The position numbers were made by a program, and so were the translations under genes. A DNA stretch of 12,769 bases from Oscillospiraceae bacterium (GTDB taxonomy: Bacteria; Bacillota_A; Clostridia; Oscillospirales; Ruminococcaceae): assembly GCA_900766795.1 (NCBI GenBank), contig CAAFWX010000362.1, forward strand, positions 1 to 12,769, in the 5' to 3' direction. This document shows, one piece after another, positions 6,465 through 12,769 of the stretch; within the stretch, counting starts at the first letter, position 1; each line of letters begins with the position of its first letter. Under the pieces are notes generated by a model. That model searched no databases and was not told where the DNA came from. It saw only the letters and a program-made list of their open reading frames with translations.

Positions 6465-6510
6465 ACGGGCGCAAGCCGCTCCCTTAACCGGAATGGCTTA
6501 CGCCCGTTTT
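6465..6510. terminator. Bidirectional terminator between the GGDEF gene and the AraC-type gene
   Basis: ACGGGCG (6465-6471) pairs with CGCCCGT (6501-6507), and AAGCC (6473-6477) with GGCTT (6495-6499), around one C/A mismatch. TTTT follows on the plus strand and ATTTTTTG on the minus strand. It can serve both converging transcripts. Confidence 0.85.
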
Positions 6511-6522
6511 GCTGCCCTTGTT

Positions 6523-7491
6523 TTACAGCCGCACTATCGGTCTGACGTATTTCCAGAATCGCTCGCAGTCGTGGTAGAAATAGAACACCCTGCCCTGCGT
6601 TAAGTCAAGGCGGCAGCCTGCGGCGGCATAGTCGAAGTTTTTCATAGCTTCCTCGATTTTCTGCTCGACAGCAGTGTTCTGGGTTTCAAAGTCAAACGGA
6701 CCGTGCTCGAATACGATGTACTCCCCCTCGGGGACGTCCATTATCTGCATCTGCGGAGGGATTTCCCCGTCATAGTCCGCGGGAAGCCGCACTCCGTAGC
6801 TTTCGGCAAGCGGGATTCCCCAGCTGCAAATGCGCCCTGTCGGCTCGTTGATGAATGCCATAAGCTGCCCGCTCGAGCTGTTTTGCTCCGTGCCGCCGTT
6901 GTCGTCAAGCTTGCCCTTTACGCTGTCCAGAAGCCCGCAAATCGTTTCGCAGTCCTGCCCGGGGATTTTGCTCTGCTTTTCCCAGAAGTCCCAGTAGCCG
7001 ATACTTTCGTAGTTTCTGATGTGGAGATATTTGTGGGCGGGAATTGTCACAAAATACACCTTAACATCGTTTTGAGAATTATCCATGCCGATTCCTCCTG
7101 TGCTGATTAAGTAGCAGTCAAGCGGTCTGATGAGGGTGCGAAGCACGACGGGTACGGGATTCTGGCGATACTCGCTCGGGGTTACGCCGTAGGCTTCCTT
7201 GAACGAACGCGAGAACGCCTCATGGCTCGAAAAGCCGTAGTCCAGCGCAATGTCAAGCAGCCCGCGCTTCGTGTCGCGAACCTCCTTCAGCGCAAAGGCT
7301 AAGGTACGCTGCCGAAGATATTCGCGAAAGCTCATTCCCGAAATATCGCGGAATTTGCGGGAGATGTAGTACTCCGAGAAGCCCAGCATGCGGGAAAGGG
7401 AGTTTAGCGTCACCGCCTCGTCCGCCCGCAGCTTTATGCACCTGTCTACCTCGTCAACTATCGTCTGCACCAGCCTGTGCCATTCGCCCAT
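6523..7491 (-). CDS. AraC-family regulator with GyrI-like effector domain
   Basis: A 322-aa transcription factor with the DNA-binding domain first. Residues about 8-110 carry two helix-turn-helix units (LNSLSRMLGFSEYYISRKFR; IALDYGFSSHEAFSRSFKEAYGVTPSEYR), the AraC/XylS signature. Residues about 143-322 look like a GyrI-like small-molecule-binding domain (VKVYFVTIPAHKYLHIRNYE; VPEGEYIVFEHGPFD), the Rob-like architecture. In such proteins the C-terminal domain binds amphipathic or cationic compounds and often controls efflux; here the ligand and targets are unknown. A GTG start at 7500 is possible, but AGAGAGG lies 8 nt before the ATG at 7491 and abuts the GTG, so the ATG is preferred. No transporter or target gene is adjacent, so autoregulation or distant targets are likely. 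The gene sits downstream of metG but behind a terminator. Confidence 0.93.
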   Translation of the reverse strand: MGEWHRLVQTIVDEVDRCIKLRADEAVTLNSLSRMLGFSEYYISRKFRDISGMSFREYLRQRTLAFALKEVRDTKRGLLDIALDYGFSSHEAFSRSFKEAYGVTPSEYRQNPVPVVLRTLIRPLDCYLISTGGIGMDNSQNDVKVYFVTIPAHKYLHIRNYESIGYWDFWEKQSKIPGQDCETICGLLDSVKGKLDDNGGTEQNSSSGQLMAFINEPTGRICSWGIPLAESYGVRLPADYDGEIPPQMQIMDVPEGEYIVFEHGPFDFETQNTAVEQKIEEAMKNFDYAAAGCRLDLTQGRVFYFYHDCERFWKYVRPIVRL

Positions 7492-7522
7492 ATTTCGCAC
7501 CTCTCTTGATTGCTCTGTGATT

Positions 7523-7528
7523 ATTATA
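7523..7528 (-). promoter_or_regulatory. Probable -10 box of the AraC-family gene
   Basis: TATAAT on the minus strand (7523-7528) lies 32 nt from the chosen ATG, immediately preceded by TG. No good -35 is seen at 16-18 bp; the bases at 7546-7551 read AAGCGC. An activator-dependent or weak promoter is possible. Confidence 0.5.
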
Positions 7529-7570
7529 CATTATCGGAAAAGCCTGCGCTTGATTTCGGTTGCGTTTTTG

Positions 7571-7606
7571 AAAAAAGGGCACCCCCGCGCTGTGACGGAA
7601 GTGCCC
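7571..7606 (-). terminator. Intrinsic terminator of metG
   Basis: GGGCAC (7577-7582) and GTGCCC (7601-7606) form the stem, with additional GC pairing possible inside the 18-nt loop. On the minus strand it is followed by six T residues (7576-7571). It starts 6 nt after the metG stop. Confidence 0.85.
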
Positions 7607-7612
7607 CGTGAA

Positions 7613-9631
7613 TTATTCGTCGTCAGTGCCAAGCTGTCTCGGGTGCTTTGTGAAGAAGTCCACGCGCGGCTCGAGGAACTTAAGCTTGTGGTCTTTGCCG
7701 CCGGTGAAGTCGGAGAGGGTGTCGAAAATTCTGTCCCAGCTCCAGAAGCTCCTGTCAAGCTGCAAATACTCGAGAATCATCTCCGTGCCCTTGGGCGCCA
7801 TGGGGTGAAGCAGCACAGCCGCCGTCCTTATCATGTGGAACACGTTTACGAGAGCCTTGCGGCGCGCAGCGTTGTCGTCAGCCTTGTCGGCTTCGGCAAG
7901 CGCCTTTGCCATGAACTTGCTTGCCTTGCGGATGTAGCTGTCGAGGACGTAGGTTGCCTGATGGAACTCGAAGCGGTACATATAGCGCTCGTAGTCGAGA
8001 ATCGCTTTCTTCGCGTCCGCAAGCACCTGCTCGTCAACCTCGCCCACGGGCATAACCCCGTCGAAGTACTTCTGGGTGGTGTAAATGCAGGTGCGGATAA
8101 TGCGGTTGAATACATTCGAGAGCAGGAAGCCGTCCTTAACAACAGGGTCGGAATCCTCAGGCTTCGCGTTGGGGTTGTAGGGCTTAGGCATGAAGCTAAC
8201 GCTCCTCTGACCTAACCCTAAGCCGAGGAAGTGCATTCTGAGCTGCTCGGGGGTGTAGAAGTCCAGCAAATCCTGCGCCATGGGCGGCTTGATATCGCCG
8301 GAGCTTGAAGCCTTTTTGTCGAGGAACAGTATGTGGTTGTTCGCGCAGAGAATGGGAAGCTGCATTTCGCCGTCGGCGGGGTCGCAGGTGTTCTCGCCCT
8401 CCTGCAAGCCCATGAACATTGCCATTTCCGCAACGCCGTAGAAATAGATGTTGTCCGAGCCGATAAACTGGTAGACGGTGGAATCCTTGCTGCACCAGAA
8501 GTCGCGCCACTCCTCCATGCTTCTGCCCTGCTTTTCAAGGGCAGCCTTTGTGAAAGAAATCGGCGCCCAGAGGGATTCGGGCCATACCCAGACGGTGAGC
8601 GGGTCCTCGCCCTCAAGCACGGGAGCCTTAACGCCCCACTCGATGTTGCCCGTCAGACGGAACGGCACAAGCGTTTTGCCCGTGCGGTAGCGGATTCCGT
8701 TCGCGGAGAGCACCTCGCACGCCGCGTTCATCTCGTCAAGGGTCTTGAACACGATGGTAAACGAGGGCTTCTTCGGCTCCTCAATAAACTCGTGGGGAGG
8801 GAGCTTATCCTTTACGGCGTTGTAGTTTTCCAGCAGCTCGTTTTTGATGTGGATAAGCGGGTCGGCAAGGAACTCGCCGATTGTCTTTGACACCAACTGG
8901 CGCACGTTCTTCTGCGCGGAGATGTCTTTCACATACTCCTTAAGAAGCCCGTTGTAGCTCGGCAGGTCGAAATACCAGTTCTCCACGTCTTTCATGATGG
9001 GCTTTTCGCCCGTGAGGGTGCTCTTTGGGTCGATAAGCGCTTCGGGCATGTACTGGTGACCGAGGTCGCATTCGTCCGCATACGCTTTCTGGCTGTTGCA
9101 GCCGTCAACGGGGCACTTTCCGATAACCTGCCGCCCGTTCAGGAAGCAGCCCGCCTTTTCGTCAAAGAACTGCTTCGTGCTGATTTTCTTCAGATGACCG
9201 TTGTTGTACAGACGGCGGATAAACTTGTCGGTTACGTCGTCGTGAATCTCGGCGGTGCGCCCAAGACCCGACGCGCCGAAGATGTTCAGGCTAATCATAT
9301 AGTCGTCGAGGGTCTTTTTCTGGGCTTCGTGATTGCCGCGCACAAAGTCCTGAATGGTACCCGTGAAGCCCTGCTCCGCGCACAGCTTGCGGTAGCTTTC
9401 CGCAATGGGCGAGCCGTAGCAGTCCGTTCCCGAAACGAAAATGACGTTCTCGTCGCCCAGCCTGTCGCGCAGGAAACGCGCGTAAACGTCCGCGAAAACA
9501 AACACGCCGCCGATATGACCGAAGTGCAGCTTCTTGTTGCCGTAGGGCATTCCGCCCGTGATAATGGCGCGCTTCGGAAACTCGGGTCGGGGGATTTCGT
9601 GCTTTACAAATTCTTTTTTCTCGTCACTCAT
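7613..9631 (-). CDS. metG: Methionyl-tRNA synthetase, divergent class I type
   Basis: Class I aminoacyl-tRNA synthetase, 672 aa, best explained as charging tRNA-Met. The ATG at 9631 is preceded by AAAGGAAAGGAAC. Visible parts are GMPYGNKKLHFGHIGG with the HIGH motif as HFGH (36-39), VSGTDCYGSPI (66-76), a zinc-knuckle region (C173-x4-C178, C188, H192), WVWPESLWAPISF (348-360), FIGSDNIYFYG (389-399), and the KMSKS loop as KASSS (440-444). An all-helical anticodon domain follows (about 500-640, ending with LLHPMAPKGTEMI). No Trbp111-like C-terminal tRNA-binding domain is visible, unlike many Firmicute MetRS. About 50 residues (about 275-325) look inserted before the WG-x-x-x-P segment. The divergence means that a specialised paralogue or a different class I specificity cannot be excluded. 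The gene probably shares a transcript with gltX 55 nt upstream. Confidence 0.85.
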   Translation of the reverse strand: MSDEKKEFVKHEIPRPEFPKRAIITGGMPYGNKKLHFGHIGGVFVFADVYARFLRDRLGDENVIFVSGTDCYGSPIAESYRKLCAEQGFTGTIQDFVRGNHEAQKKTLDDYMISLNIFGASGLGRTAEIHDDVTDKFIRRLYNNGHLKKISTKQFFDEKAGCFLNGRQVIGKCPVDGCNSQKAYADECDLGHQYMPEALIDPKSTLTGEKPIMKDVENWYFDLPSYNGLLKEYVKDISAQKNVRQLVSKTIGEFLADPLIHIKNELLENYNAVKDKLPPHEFIEEPKKPSFTIVFKTLDEMNAACEVLSANGIRYRTGKTLVPFRLTGNIEWGVKAPVLEGEDPLTVWVWPESLWAPISFTKAALEKQGRSMEEWRDFWCSKDSTVYQFIGSDNIYFYGVAEMAMFMGLQEGENTCDPADGEMQLPILCANNHILFLDKKASSSGDIKPPMAQDLLDFYTPEQLRMHFLGLGLGQRSVSFMPKPYNPNAKPEDSDPVVKDGFLLSNVFNRIIRTCIYTTQKYFDGVMPVGEVDEQVLADAKKAILDYERYMYRFEFHQATYVLDSYIRKASKFMAKALAEADKADDNAARRKALVNVFHMIRTAAVLLHPMAPKGTEMILEYLQLDRSFWSWDRIFDTLSDFTGGKDHKLKFLEPRVDFFTKHPRQLGTDDE

Positions 9632-9652
9632 GGCAGTTGTTCCTTTCCTTTT

Positions 9653-9683
9653 ATAAAGGTTATTTTTTCCCGCTGACCTTTAT
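9653..9683. repeat. Inverted repeat in the gltX-metG gap
   Basis: ATAAAGGT (9653-9660) and ACCTTTAT (9676-9683) form a perfect 8-bp stem with a 15-nt loop just after the gltX stop and about 20 nt before metG. On the minus strand no T-run follows; purine-rich AAAAGGAAAGG (metG ribosome site) comes instead. It could stabilise the upstream message or affect metG initiation; the role is undetermined. Confidence 0.45.
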
Positions 9684-9686
9684 CTA

Positions 9687-11135
9687 TTACAGCCTAGAAA
9701 GGCTCTTTTTCATTCTGGACAGAGCCTCGTCCTTTCCGAGCACCGTCATAAGCTCGGTAGCGCCGCCGGGAGTTACCGCAAGACCGCTCACAGCGATTCT
9801 GACAATCCACATAACCGCGCCTGCCTTAAGACCCATGTCCTCGGCAAGCTTTTTGAGCCGCTCAAACAGGCTGTCGTTGTCCCACGAAGCGCACGCTTCC
9901 AGCGCGGGCACAGCCGCTTCGAGCACGGTTTTCGCCATCTCGGCGGTGGTTTTGTTCTTCTTGTTCACGAAGAGTTCTGTGTCGAACTCGGGAAGCCCCA
10001 GAACAAACTCAGCCTTTTCGTTCACCTGCGGGAACTTGTCGATTCTGGTCTGTATCATTGCGCAAAGCTTCTCGTTGCCTGCCCACTTTTGCAGCTCCTC
10101 GGAGAAGAACGGCTTCGCAAGCTCCATGAATTTCTCAAGAGGAAGTCCCTTGATATAGTGAGAGTTGAACCACAGCAGCTTGTCGTAGTCGAAAACTGCG
10201 GGGCTTTTGCTGATACCGCTGATGTCGAATATCTTCTCAAGGTCGGAGAGGGTGAAGAACTCCTCGTTGGTATCCTTTGGGCACCAGCCGAGGAACGCAA
10301 TGTAGTTTATGATAGCCTCGGGGAGATAGCCGTCCCTCACCAAATCCTCAAAGGAAACCGCGCCGTGGCGCTTGGAAAGCTTGCTGACGTTGCCGTCCGC
10401 GTCCTTGCCCATAAGCAGCGGCAGGTGGCAGTACACAGGGCGCTCCCAGCCGAAAGCGTCATACAGCAGGACGTACTTCGGGGTGGAGGTGAGGTACTCG
10501 CTTCCTCTTACAACGTGAGTAACGCCCATCAGGTGGTCGTCAACGATGTGGCAGAAGTTGTAGGTCGGGAAGCCGTCCGCTTTAATGAGAATCTGGTCTT
10601 GCAGCTCGGAGTTGTCCATCTCGATATGCCCGAAGATAGCATCCTCGTAGGAGGTAACTCCCTCGAGCGGCATTTTCTGCCGAATGACAAAGCTTTTGCC
10701 CTCGGCGAGATTTTTCTCAACCTCCTCTTTTGGCAGGTCGCGGCAGTGGCGGTCGTAGCCTGCGCCGAACTCTCCGTCGCCCTTAAGCTCGTCAAGGCGC
10801 TCCTTGGTGCAGAAGCAGTAGTAAGCCTGTCCCTTTTCGATAAGCTCCAGCGCGTACTTCATGTAGATATCCTTGCGCTCGCTCTGGATATACGGACCGT
10901 TCTCGCCGCCCACAACGGGACCCTCGTCGTAGGTGATTCCCGTGGTTCTCAGGGTGTTCAGGATAACGTCAACCGCGCCCTCGACAAGACGCACCTGGTC
11001 GGTGTCCTCAATTCTTACGATAAACTTTCCGCCGTTTGCCTTTGCGAGCAGATAGGAATACAGCGCCGTTCTCAGATTTCCGATGTGCATAAAGCCTGTC
11101 GGCGAGGGCGCAAATCTTGTTTTTACGTTGCTCAT
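9687..11135 (-). CDS. gltX: Glutamyl-tRNA synthetase
   Basis: Class I synthetase charging tRNA-Glu in the cytosol, 482 aa, the normal length. ATG at 11135 is preceded by GGAGGAAACC. Motifs: RFAPSPTGFMHIGN with HIGH as HIGN (17-20), FIVRIEDTD (38-46), a Cys-rich segment C107-x-C109 with H130/C131 in the zinc-binding insertion, FPTYNFCHIVDD (189-200), RGSEYLTSTPK (210-220) and the KMSKS loop as KLSKRHG (252-258). The remainder is the helical anticodon-binding domain, ending in the usual VTPGGATELMTVLGKDEAL. Whether it is discriminating or also charges tRNA-Gln for GatCAB cannot be told from sequence by eye. It has its own promoter and a leader of about 60 nt without a T-box. metG follows 55 nt later without a terminator between. 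Confidence 0.97.
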   Translation of the reverse strand: MSNVKTRFAPSPTGFMHIGNLRTALYSYLLAKANGGKFIVRIEDTDQVRLVEGAVDVILNTLRTTGITYDEGPVVGGENGPYIQSERKDIYMKYALELIEKGQAYYCFCTKERLDELKGDGEFGAGYDRHCRDLPKEEVEKNLAEGKSFVIRQKMPLEGVTSYEDAIFGHIEMDNSELQDQILIKADGFPTYNFCHIVDDHLMGVTHVVRGSEYLTSTPKYVLLYDAFGWERPVYCHLPLLMGKDADGNVSKLSKRHGAVSFEDLVRDGYLPEAIINYIAFLGWCPKDTNEEFFTLSDLEKIFDISGISKSPAVFDYDKLLWFNSHYIKGLPLEKFMELAKPFFSEELQKWAGNEKLCAMIQTRIDKFPQVNEKAEFVLGLPEFDTELFVNKKNKTTAEMAKTVLEAAVPALEACASWDNDSLFERLKKLAEDMGLKAGAVMWIVRIAVSGLAVTPGGATELMTVLGKDEALSRMKKSLSRL

Positions 11136-11203
11136 GGTTTCCTCCGTTTTTGTTCCCTGCCCAAGTTACTTTGGTGGGCTGAAATATCTTTACATACACA
11201 TTT

Positions 11204-11232
11204 ATAATACCACATTCTGCGCAAAAAATCAA
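11204..11232 (-). promoter_or_regulatory. Sigma-A promoter of gltX
   Basis: On the minus strand TTGATT (11227-11232), a 17-bp spacer and TATTAT (11204-11209), with a TGn extended -10. The predicted start, near 11197, gives a leader of about 60 nt. The motif AAATTGATTTCC begins 34 bp upstream of the -35. Confidence 0.75.
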
Positions 11233-11254
11233 GGGCGGCAGAAAGATTTGGCGC

Positions 11255-11267
11255 GGAAATCAATTTT
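11255..11267 (-). repeat. AAAATTGATTTCC motif, gltX side
   Basis: GGAAATCAATTTT on the plus strand is the exact reverse complement of 11390-11402. It lies upstream of gltX and reads in the gltX direction, flanking the palindromic repeat on its left. The same 12-mer core occurs before leuA at 3322-3333. Confidence 0.8.
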
Positions 11268-11289
11268 CTCGAAAAAATGTCAAATCATT

Positions 11290-11364
11290 GTAGGGGCGGT
11301 CTGTGACCGCCCGCTGTCACGCTATGTTTTGTAACAAATGAGGGCGACCAAAGGTCGCCCCTAC
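11290..11364. repeat. Palindromic two-hairpin repeat, copy 2
   Basis: A 75-bp relative of the 3243-3314 element, between the divergent gltX and rnz promoters. The left hairpin is GGGCGGTC-TGT-GACCGCCC (11294-11312); the right hairpin GGGCGACC-AAA-GGTCGCCC (11342-11360) is identical to copy 1. Compared with copy 1, the left stem has AC changed to GT on one arm and the matching change on the other, so pairing is kept. It starts with GTAGGGGC and ends with GCCCCTAC like copy 1. The middle (11313-11341) differs from copy 1. Confidence 0.9.
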
Positions 11365-11389
11365 ACAAAACGTTATGCAAGAAAAATGC

Positions 11390-11402
11390 AAAATTGATTT
11401 CC
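11390..11402 (+). repeat. AAAATTGATTTCC motif, rnz side
   Basis: A 13-bp motif inverted relative to 11255-11267, on the right flank of the palindromic repeat and 9 bp before the rnz -35. GAAAGATTTG also occurs twice in direct orientation near these flanks (11241-11250 and 11405-11414). Confidence 0.8.
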
Positions 11403-11411
11403 GTGAAAGAT

Positions 11412-11440
11412 TTGCAATTTGCAGCGTAAAGGTGTATAAT
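11412..11440 (+). promoter_or_regulatory. Sigma-A promoter of rnz
   Basis: TTGCAA (11412-11417), a 17-bp spacer and TATAAT (11435-11440). Transcription should start near 11447, leaving a leader of only about 15 nt that carries the AAGGAG ribosome site. Confidence 0.8.
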
Positions 11441-11461
11441 AATAAAAAAGGAGTGAGCGGA

Positions 11462-12361
11462 ATGTTTGAAGTCTACCTTGTGGGAACAGGCGGAATGAAG
11501 CCGCTGCCGAAGCGCCATCTTACAGGGCTGTGGCTGGAGCAGGGCGGGAAAGCCGCGCTTGTTGACTGCGGCGAGGGAATGCAGACGGCGCTTGCGGAAT
11601 GCGGCAGAAGCCTCGCGAAGCTGCAAAGCCTGTTGATAACGCATTATCATGCCGACCATGTGGCAGGGCTGCCGGGGTTGCTTCTTTCGGCGGGAAACTT
11701 CGGAAAAACCGACCCGCTGAATATCTTCGCCCCAAAGGGAGCAGATTATATCCTCGGGGGACTTATGAGGATATGTCCCGAGCTTCCGTTTGAGGTGCGG
11801 ATAACCGAGCTTTCGGAAAACGGCGGCAGCATTGACCTCGGCGGGATTACTGCCGACTATATCCCCGTGCGCCACACCCTGCCCTGCTTTGCGTTTCGGT
11901 TTACGGAATACCGCCCGCCCGTGTTTGCTCCCGAAAAGGCGAAAGCGCTGAACGTCCCCGTGCAGCTCTGGAAAACGCTCCACGCAGGAAACAGCGTTGA
12001 ACTGGACGGCAGCGTAATCACTCCCGAAATGGTCTGCGGGGAAGCCAGAAAGCCGCTTCGCGTAACGTATATCACTGACACGCAGTACTTTGAGGAGCTT
12101 GCCGATTTCGCCGCAGACTCCGAAGTGCTTATTAGCGAGGGAATGTACGGCGACGACAGCTTCCTTGACAGAATGTGCGAAAAGAAGCACATGGTGTTCT
12201 CCGAAAGCGCGCGCATTGCGGCAAAATCAAACTCCGCGGAGCTTTGGCTCACTCATTTCAGCCCTGCGCTGGAGTGCCCGCAGGATTACGGCGAAGCGGT
12301 AAGAGCCGTTTTCCCTAATACCGTTATCGGCAGCGACGGCATTCATAAGACGATAAAGTGA
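11462..12361 (+). CDS. rnz: Ribonuclease Z (tRNA 3'-processing endonuclease)
   Basis: RNase Z is a zinc-dependent metallo-beta-lactamase-fold endonuclease that trims tRNA 3' trailers in the cytosol. The ATG at 11462 follows AAGGAG by about 8 nt; an in-frame start at 11375 lies upstream of the promoter and is rejected. At 299 aa it matches the short bacterial form. The metal ligands are all visible: HYHADH (H61, H63, D65, H66), H138 (VRHTL), D206 (ITDT) and H265 (THFSP). The PEKAKALNVP-x6-LHAGNSV stretch (157-179) matches the RNase Z region after the exosite, which supports RNase Z over other beta-lactamase-fold enzymes. The N-terminal part (LVGTGGMKPLPKRHLTG) deviates from the usual FLGTG...P pattern, so a related phosphodiesterase is a minor alternative. 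It is monocistronic, with its own promoter and terminator. Confidence 0.92.
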   Translation: MFEVYLVGTGGMKPLPKRHLTGLWLEQGGKAALVDCGEGMQTALAECGRSLAKLQSLLITHYHADHVAGLPGLLLSAGNFGKTDPLNIFAPKGADYILGGLMRICPELPFEVRITELSENGGSIDLGGITADYIPVRHTLPCFAFRFTEYRPPVFAPEKAKALNVPVQLWKTLHAGNSVELDGSVITPEMVCGEARKPLRVTYITDTQYFEELADFAADSEVLISEGMYGDDSFLDRMCEKKHMVFSESARIAAKSNSAELWLTHFSPALECPQDYGEAVRAVFPNTVIGSDGIHKTIK

Positions 12362-12385
12362 CGCCGAGCGTTACCCCCTGACAGC

Positions 12386-12421
12386 AAAAGACATCTCCGA
12401 TTATCGCGGAGATGTCTTTTT
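12386..12421. terminator. Bidirectional terminator between rnz and the YibE/F gene
   Basis: AAAAGACATCTCC (12386-12398) and GGAGATGTCTTTT (12408-12420) are perfect 13-bp arms with a 9-nt loop. A T-run ends the plus-strand side and CTTTT the minus-strand side. It lies between two converging genes, 25 nt after the rnz stop and 10 nt from the other stop. Confidence 0.92.
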
Positions 12422-12430
12422 CGTTGTCTT

Positions 12431-12769
12431 TTATTCCGGCAAGCCGCCCTCTTTTTTGGCAAGTAGCAGCCCTGCCGCTGCGGCTGTCACGGGGGCAACC
12501 GCCACGATTCCAAAGCTGCCCGCAACAGTGTGAATAAGCTCCGCCGCGATGTACTTGTAGTTCAGTATGCAGTCAAGCGGAGTGCCCTGCGCCATAAACA
12601 CCATAACCTGCGCTATGCAGCTTCCCGAGTAGGCAAGCAGCAGCGTTGTGGTAATCGTGCCCATTGCCGCCCTGCCGACGGTGACGCCCGATTTCACCGC
12701 CCCCCAAGGCTTGATGTCGGGCTTTTTTCGGATTACCTCGTCTACTGCCGAGGTGATGTCTACCGCCAA
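12431..12769 (-). CDS. YibE/F-family membrane protein, C-terminal part
   Basis: Only the last 112 residues are in the window; the gene continues beyond position 12769, and the leftmost codon (TTG) is probably an internal Leu. The sequence AVDITSAVDEVIRKKPDI, then KSGVTVGRAAMGTITTTLLLAYSGS, then ILNYKYIAAELIHTVAGSFGIVAVAPVTA matches the C-terminal pattern of the YibE/F family, multi-pass membrane proteins whose function is not established. Two hydrophobic segments are visible (about 34-58 and 84-104), followed by a short polar tail. The gene converges on rnz and shares its bidirectional terminator. Confidence 0.88.
   Translation of the reverse strand: MAVDITSAVDEVIRKKPDIKPWGAVKSGVTVGRAAMGTITTTLLLAYSGSCIAQVMVFMAQGTPLDCILNYKYIAAELIHTVAGSFGIVAVAPVTAAAAGLLLAKKEGGLPE

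Noticed and set aside
11161..11185. T-box or other riboswitch in the gltX leader
   Set aside because: The leader is only about 60 nt, lacks AGxGTGGxACCGCG, and has only a weak GCCCA/TGGGC-type fold.
10089..11207. 372-codon open frame antisense to gltX
   Set aside because: The opposite strand encodes full-length glutamyl-tRNA synthetase with all motifs. The antisense product has no recognisable domain and covers the gltX promoter side.
11285..12190. 301-codon open frame antisense to rnz
   Set aside because: It overlaps RNase Z with intact metal ligands. Its tail (RGDLWSP...) is the translated palindromic repeat, a common spurious-ORF signature.

Overview
This 12.8 kb window looks like the chromosome of a moderately GC-rich Firmicute of the class Clostridia. 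An Oscillospiraceae/Ruminococcaceae-type gut bacterium is my inference. It rests on a T-box riboswitch, a pyruvate kinase with the extra C-terminal PEP-utiliser-like domain, near-consensus sigma-A promoters with 17-bp spacers, strong AGGAGG-type ribosome sites, and a GTAGGGGCGACC...GGTCGCCCCTAC palindromic repeat of the kind common in those genomes. The first 19 bases are not biological. They match the 3' end of the Illumina TruSeq adapter, so position 20 is the real left end of the assembled sequence.

Left part (20-1195, minus strand): two genes transcribed leftward, an unrecognised 242-aa protein with a Gly/Ser/Phe repeat core (405-1133) and a glycosyltransferase-like fragment (20-348) cut off by the contig end. 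An intrinsic terminator lies between them. The 262-nt gap 1134-1395 holds two divergent promoters, one for the repeat protein and one for pyk.

Centre left (1396-6510, plus strand): pyk, then a 570-nt gap (3166-3735), then leuA and a membrane GGDEF protein starting 7 nt after leuA. The gap holds, in order: 3166-3242 (nothing seen), a palindromic repeat, the pyk terminator, a perfect 10-bp inverted repeat straddling the -35 box, a consensus promoter, and a T-box leader with a probable CUC (leucine) specifier. The leucine T-box therefore appears to control both leucine synthesis and a probable c-di-GMP enzyme.

Centre right (6465-11232, minus strand): a bidirectional terminator, an AraC-type regulator with a GyrI-like C-terminal domain, a sequence-divergent methionyl-tRNA synthetase, and glutamyl-tRNA synthetase. 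gltX and metG probably form one unit, because gltX has a good promoter, the gap is 55 nt, and a terminator follows metG. The AraC gene comes after that terminator and has its own -10 region.

Right part (11233-12769): the 326-nt gltX/rnz divergent region carries the second palindromic repeat, flanked by inverted copies of AAAATTGATTTCC. Then follow ribonuclease Z (plus strand), a bidirectional terminator, and the C-terminal end of a YibE/F-family membrane protein (minus strand) that runs off the window.

Most of the window is housekeeping. The least ordinary points are the operator-like palindrome plus T-box on leuA, the leuA-GGDEF coupling, the divergent MetRS with a KASSS loop, the shared motif upstream of three promoters, and the uncharacterised GSF-repeat protein.
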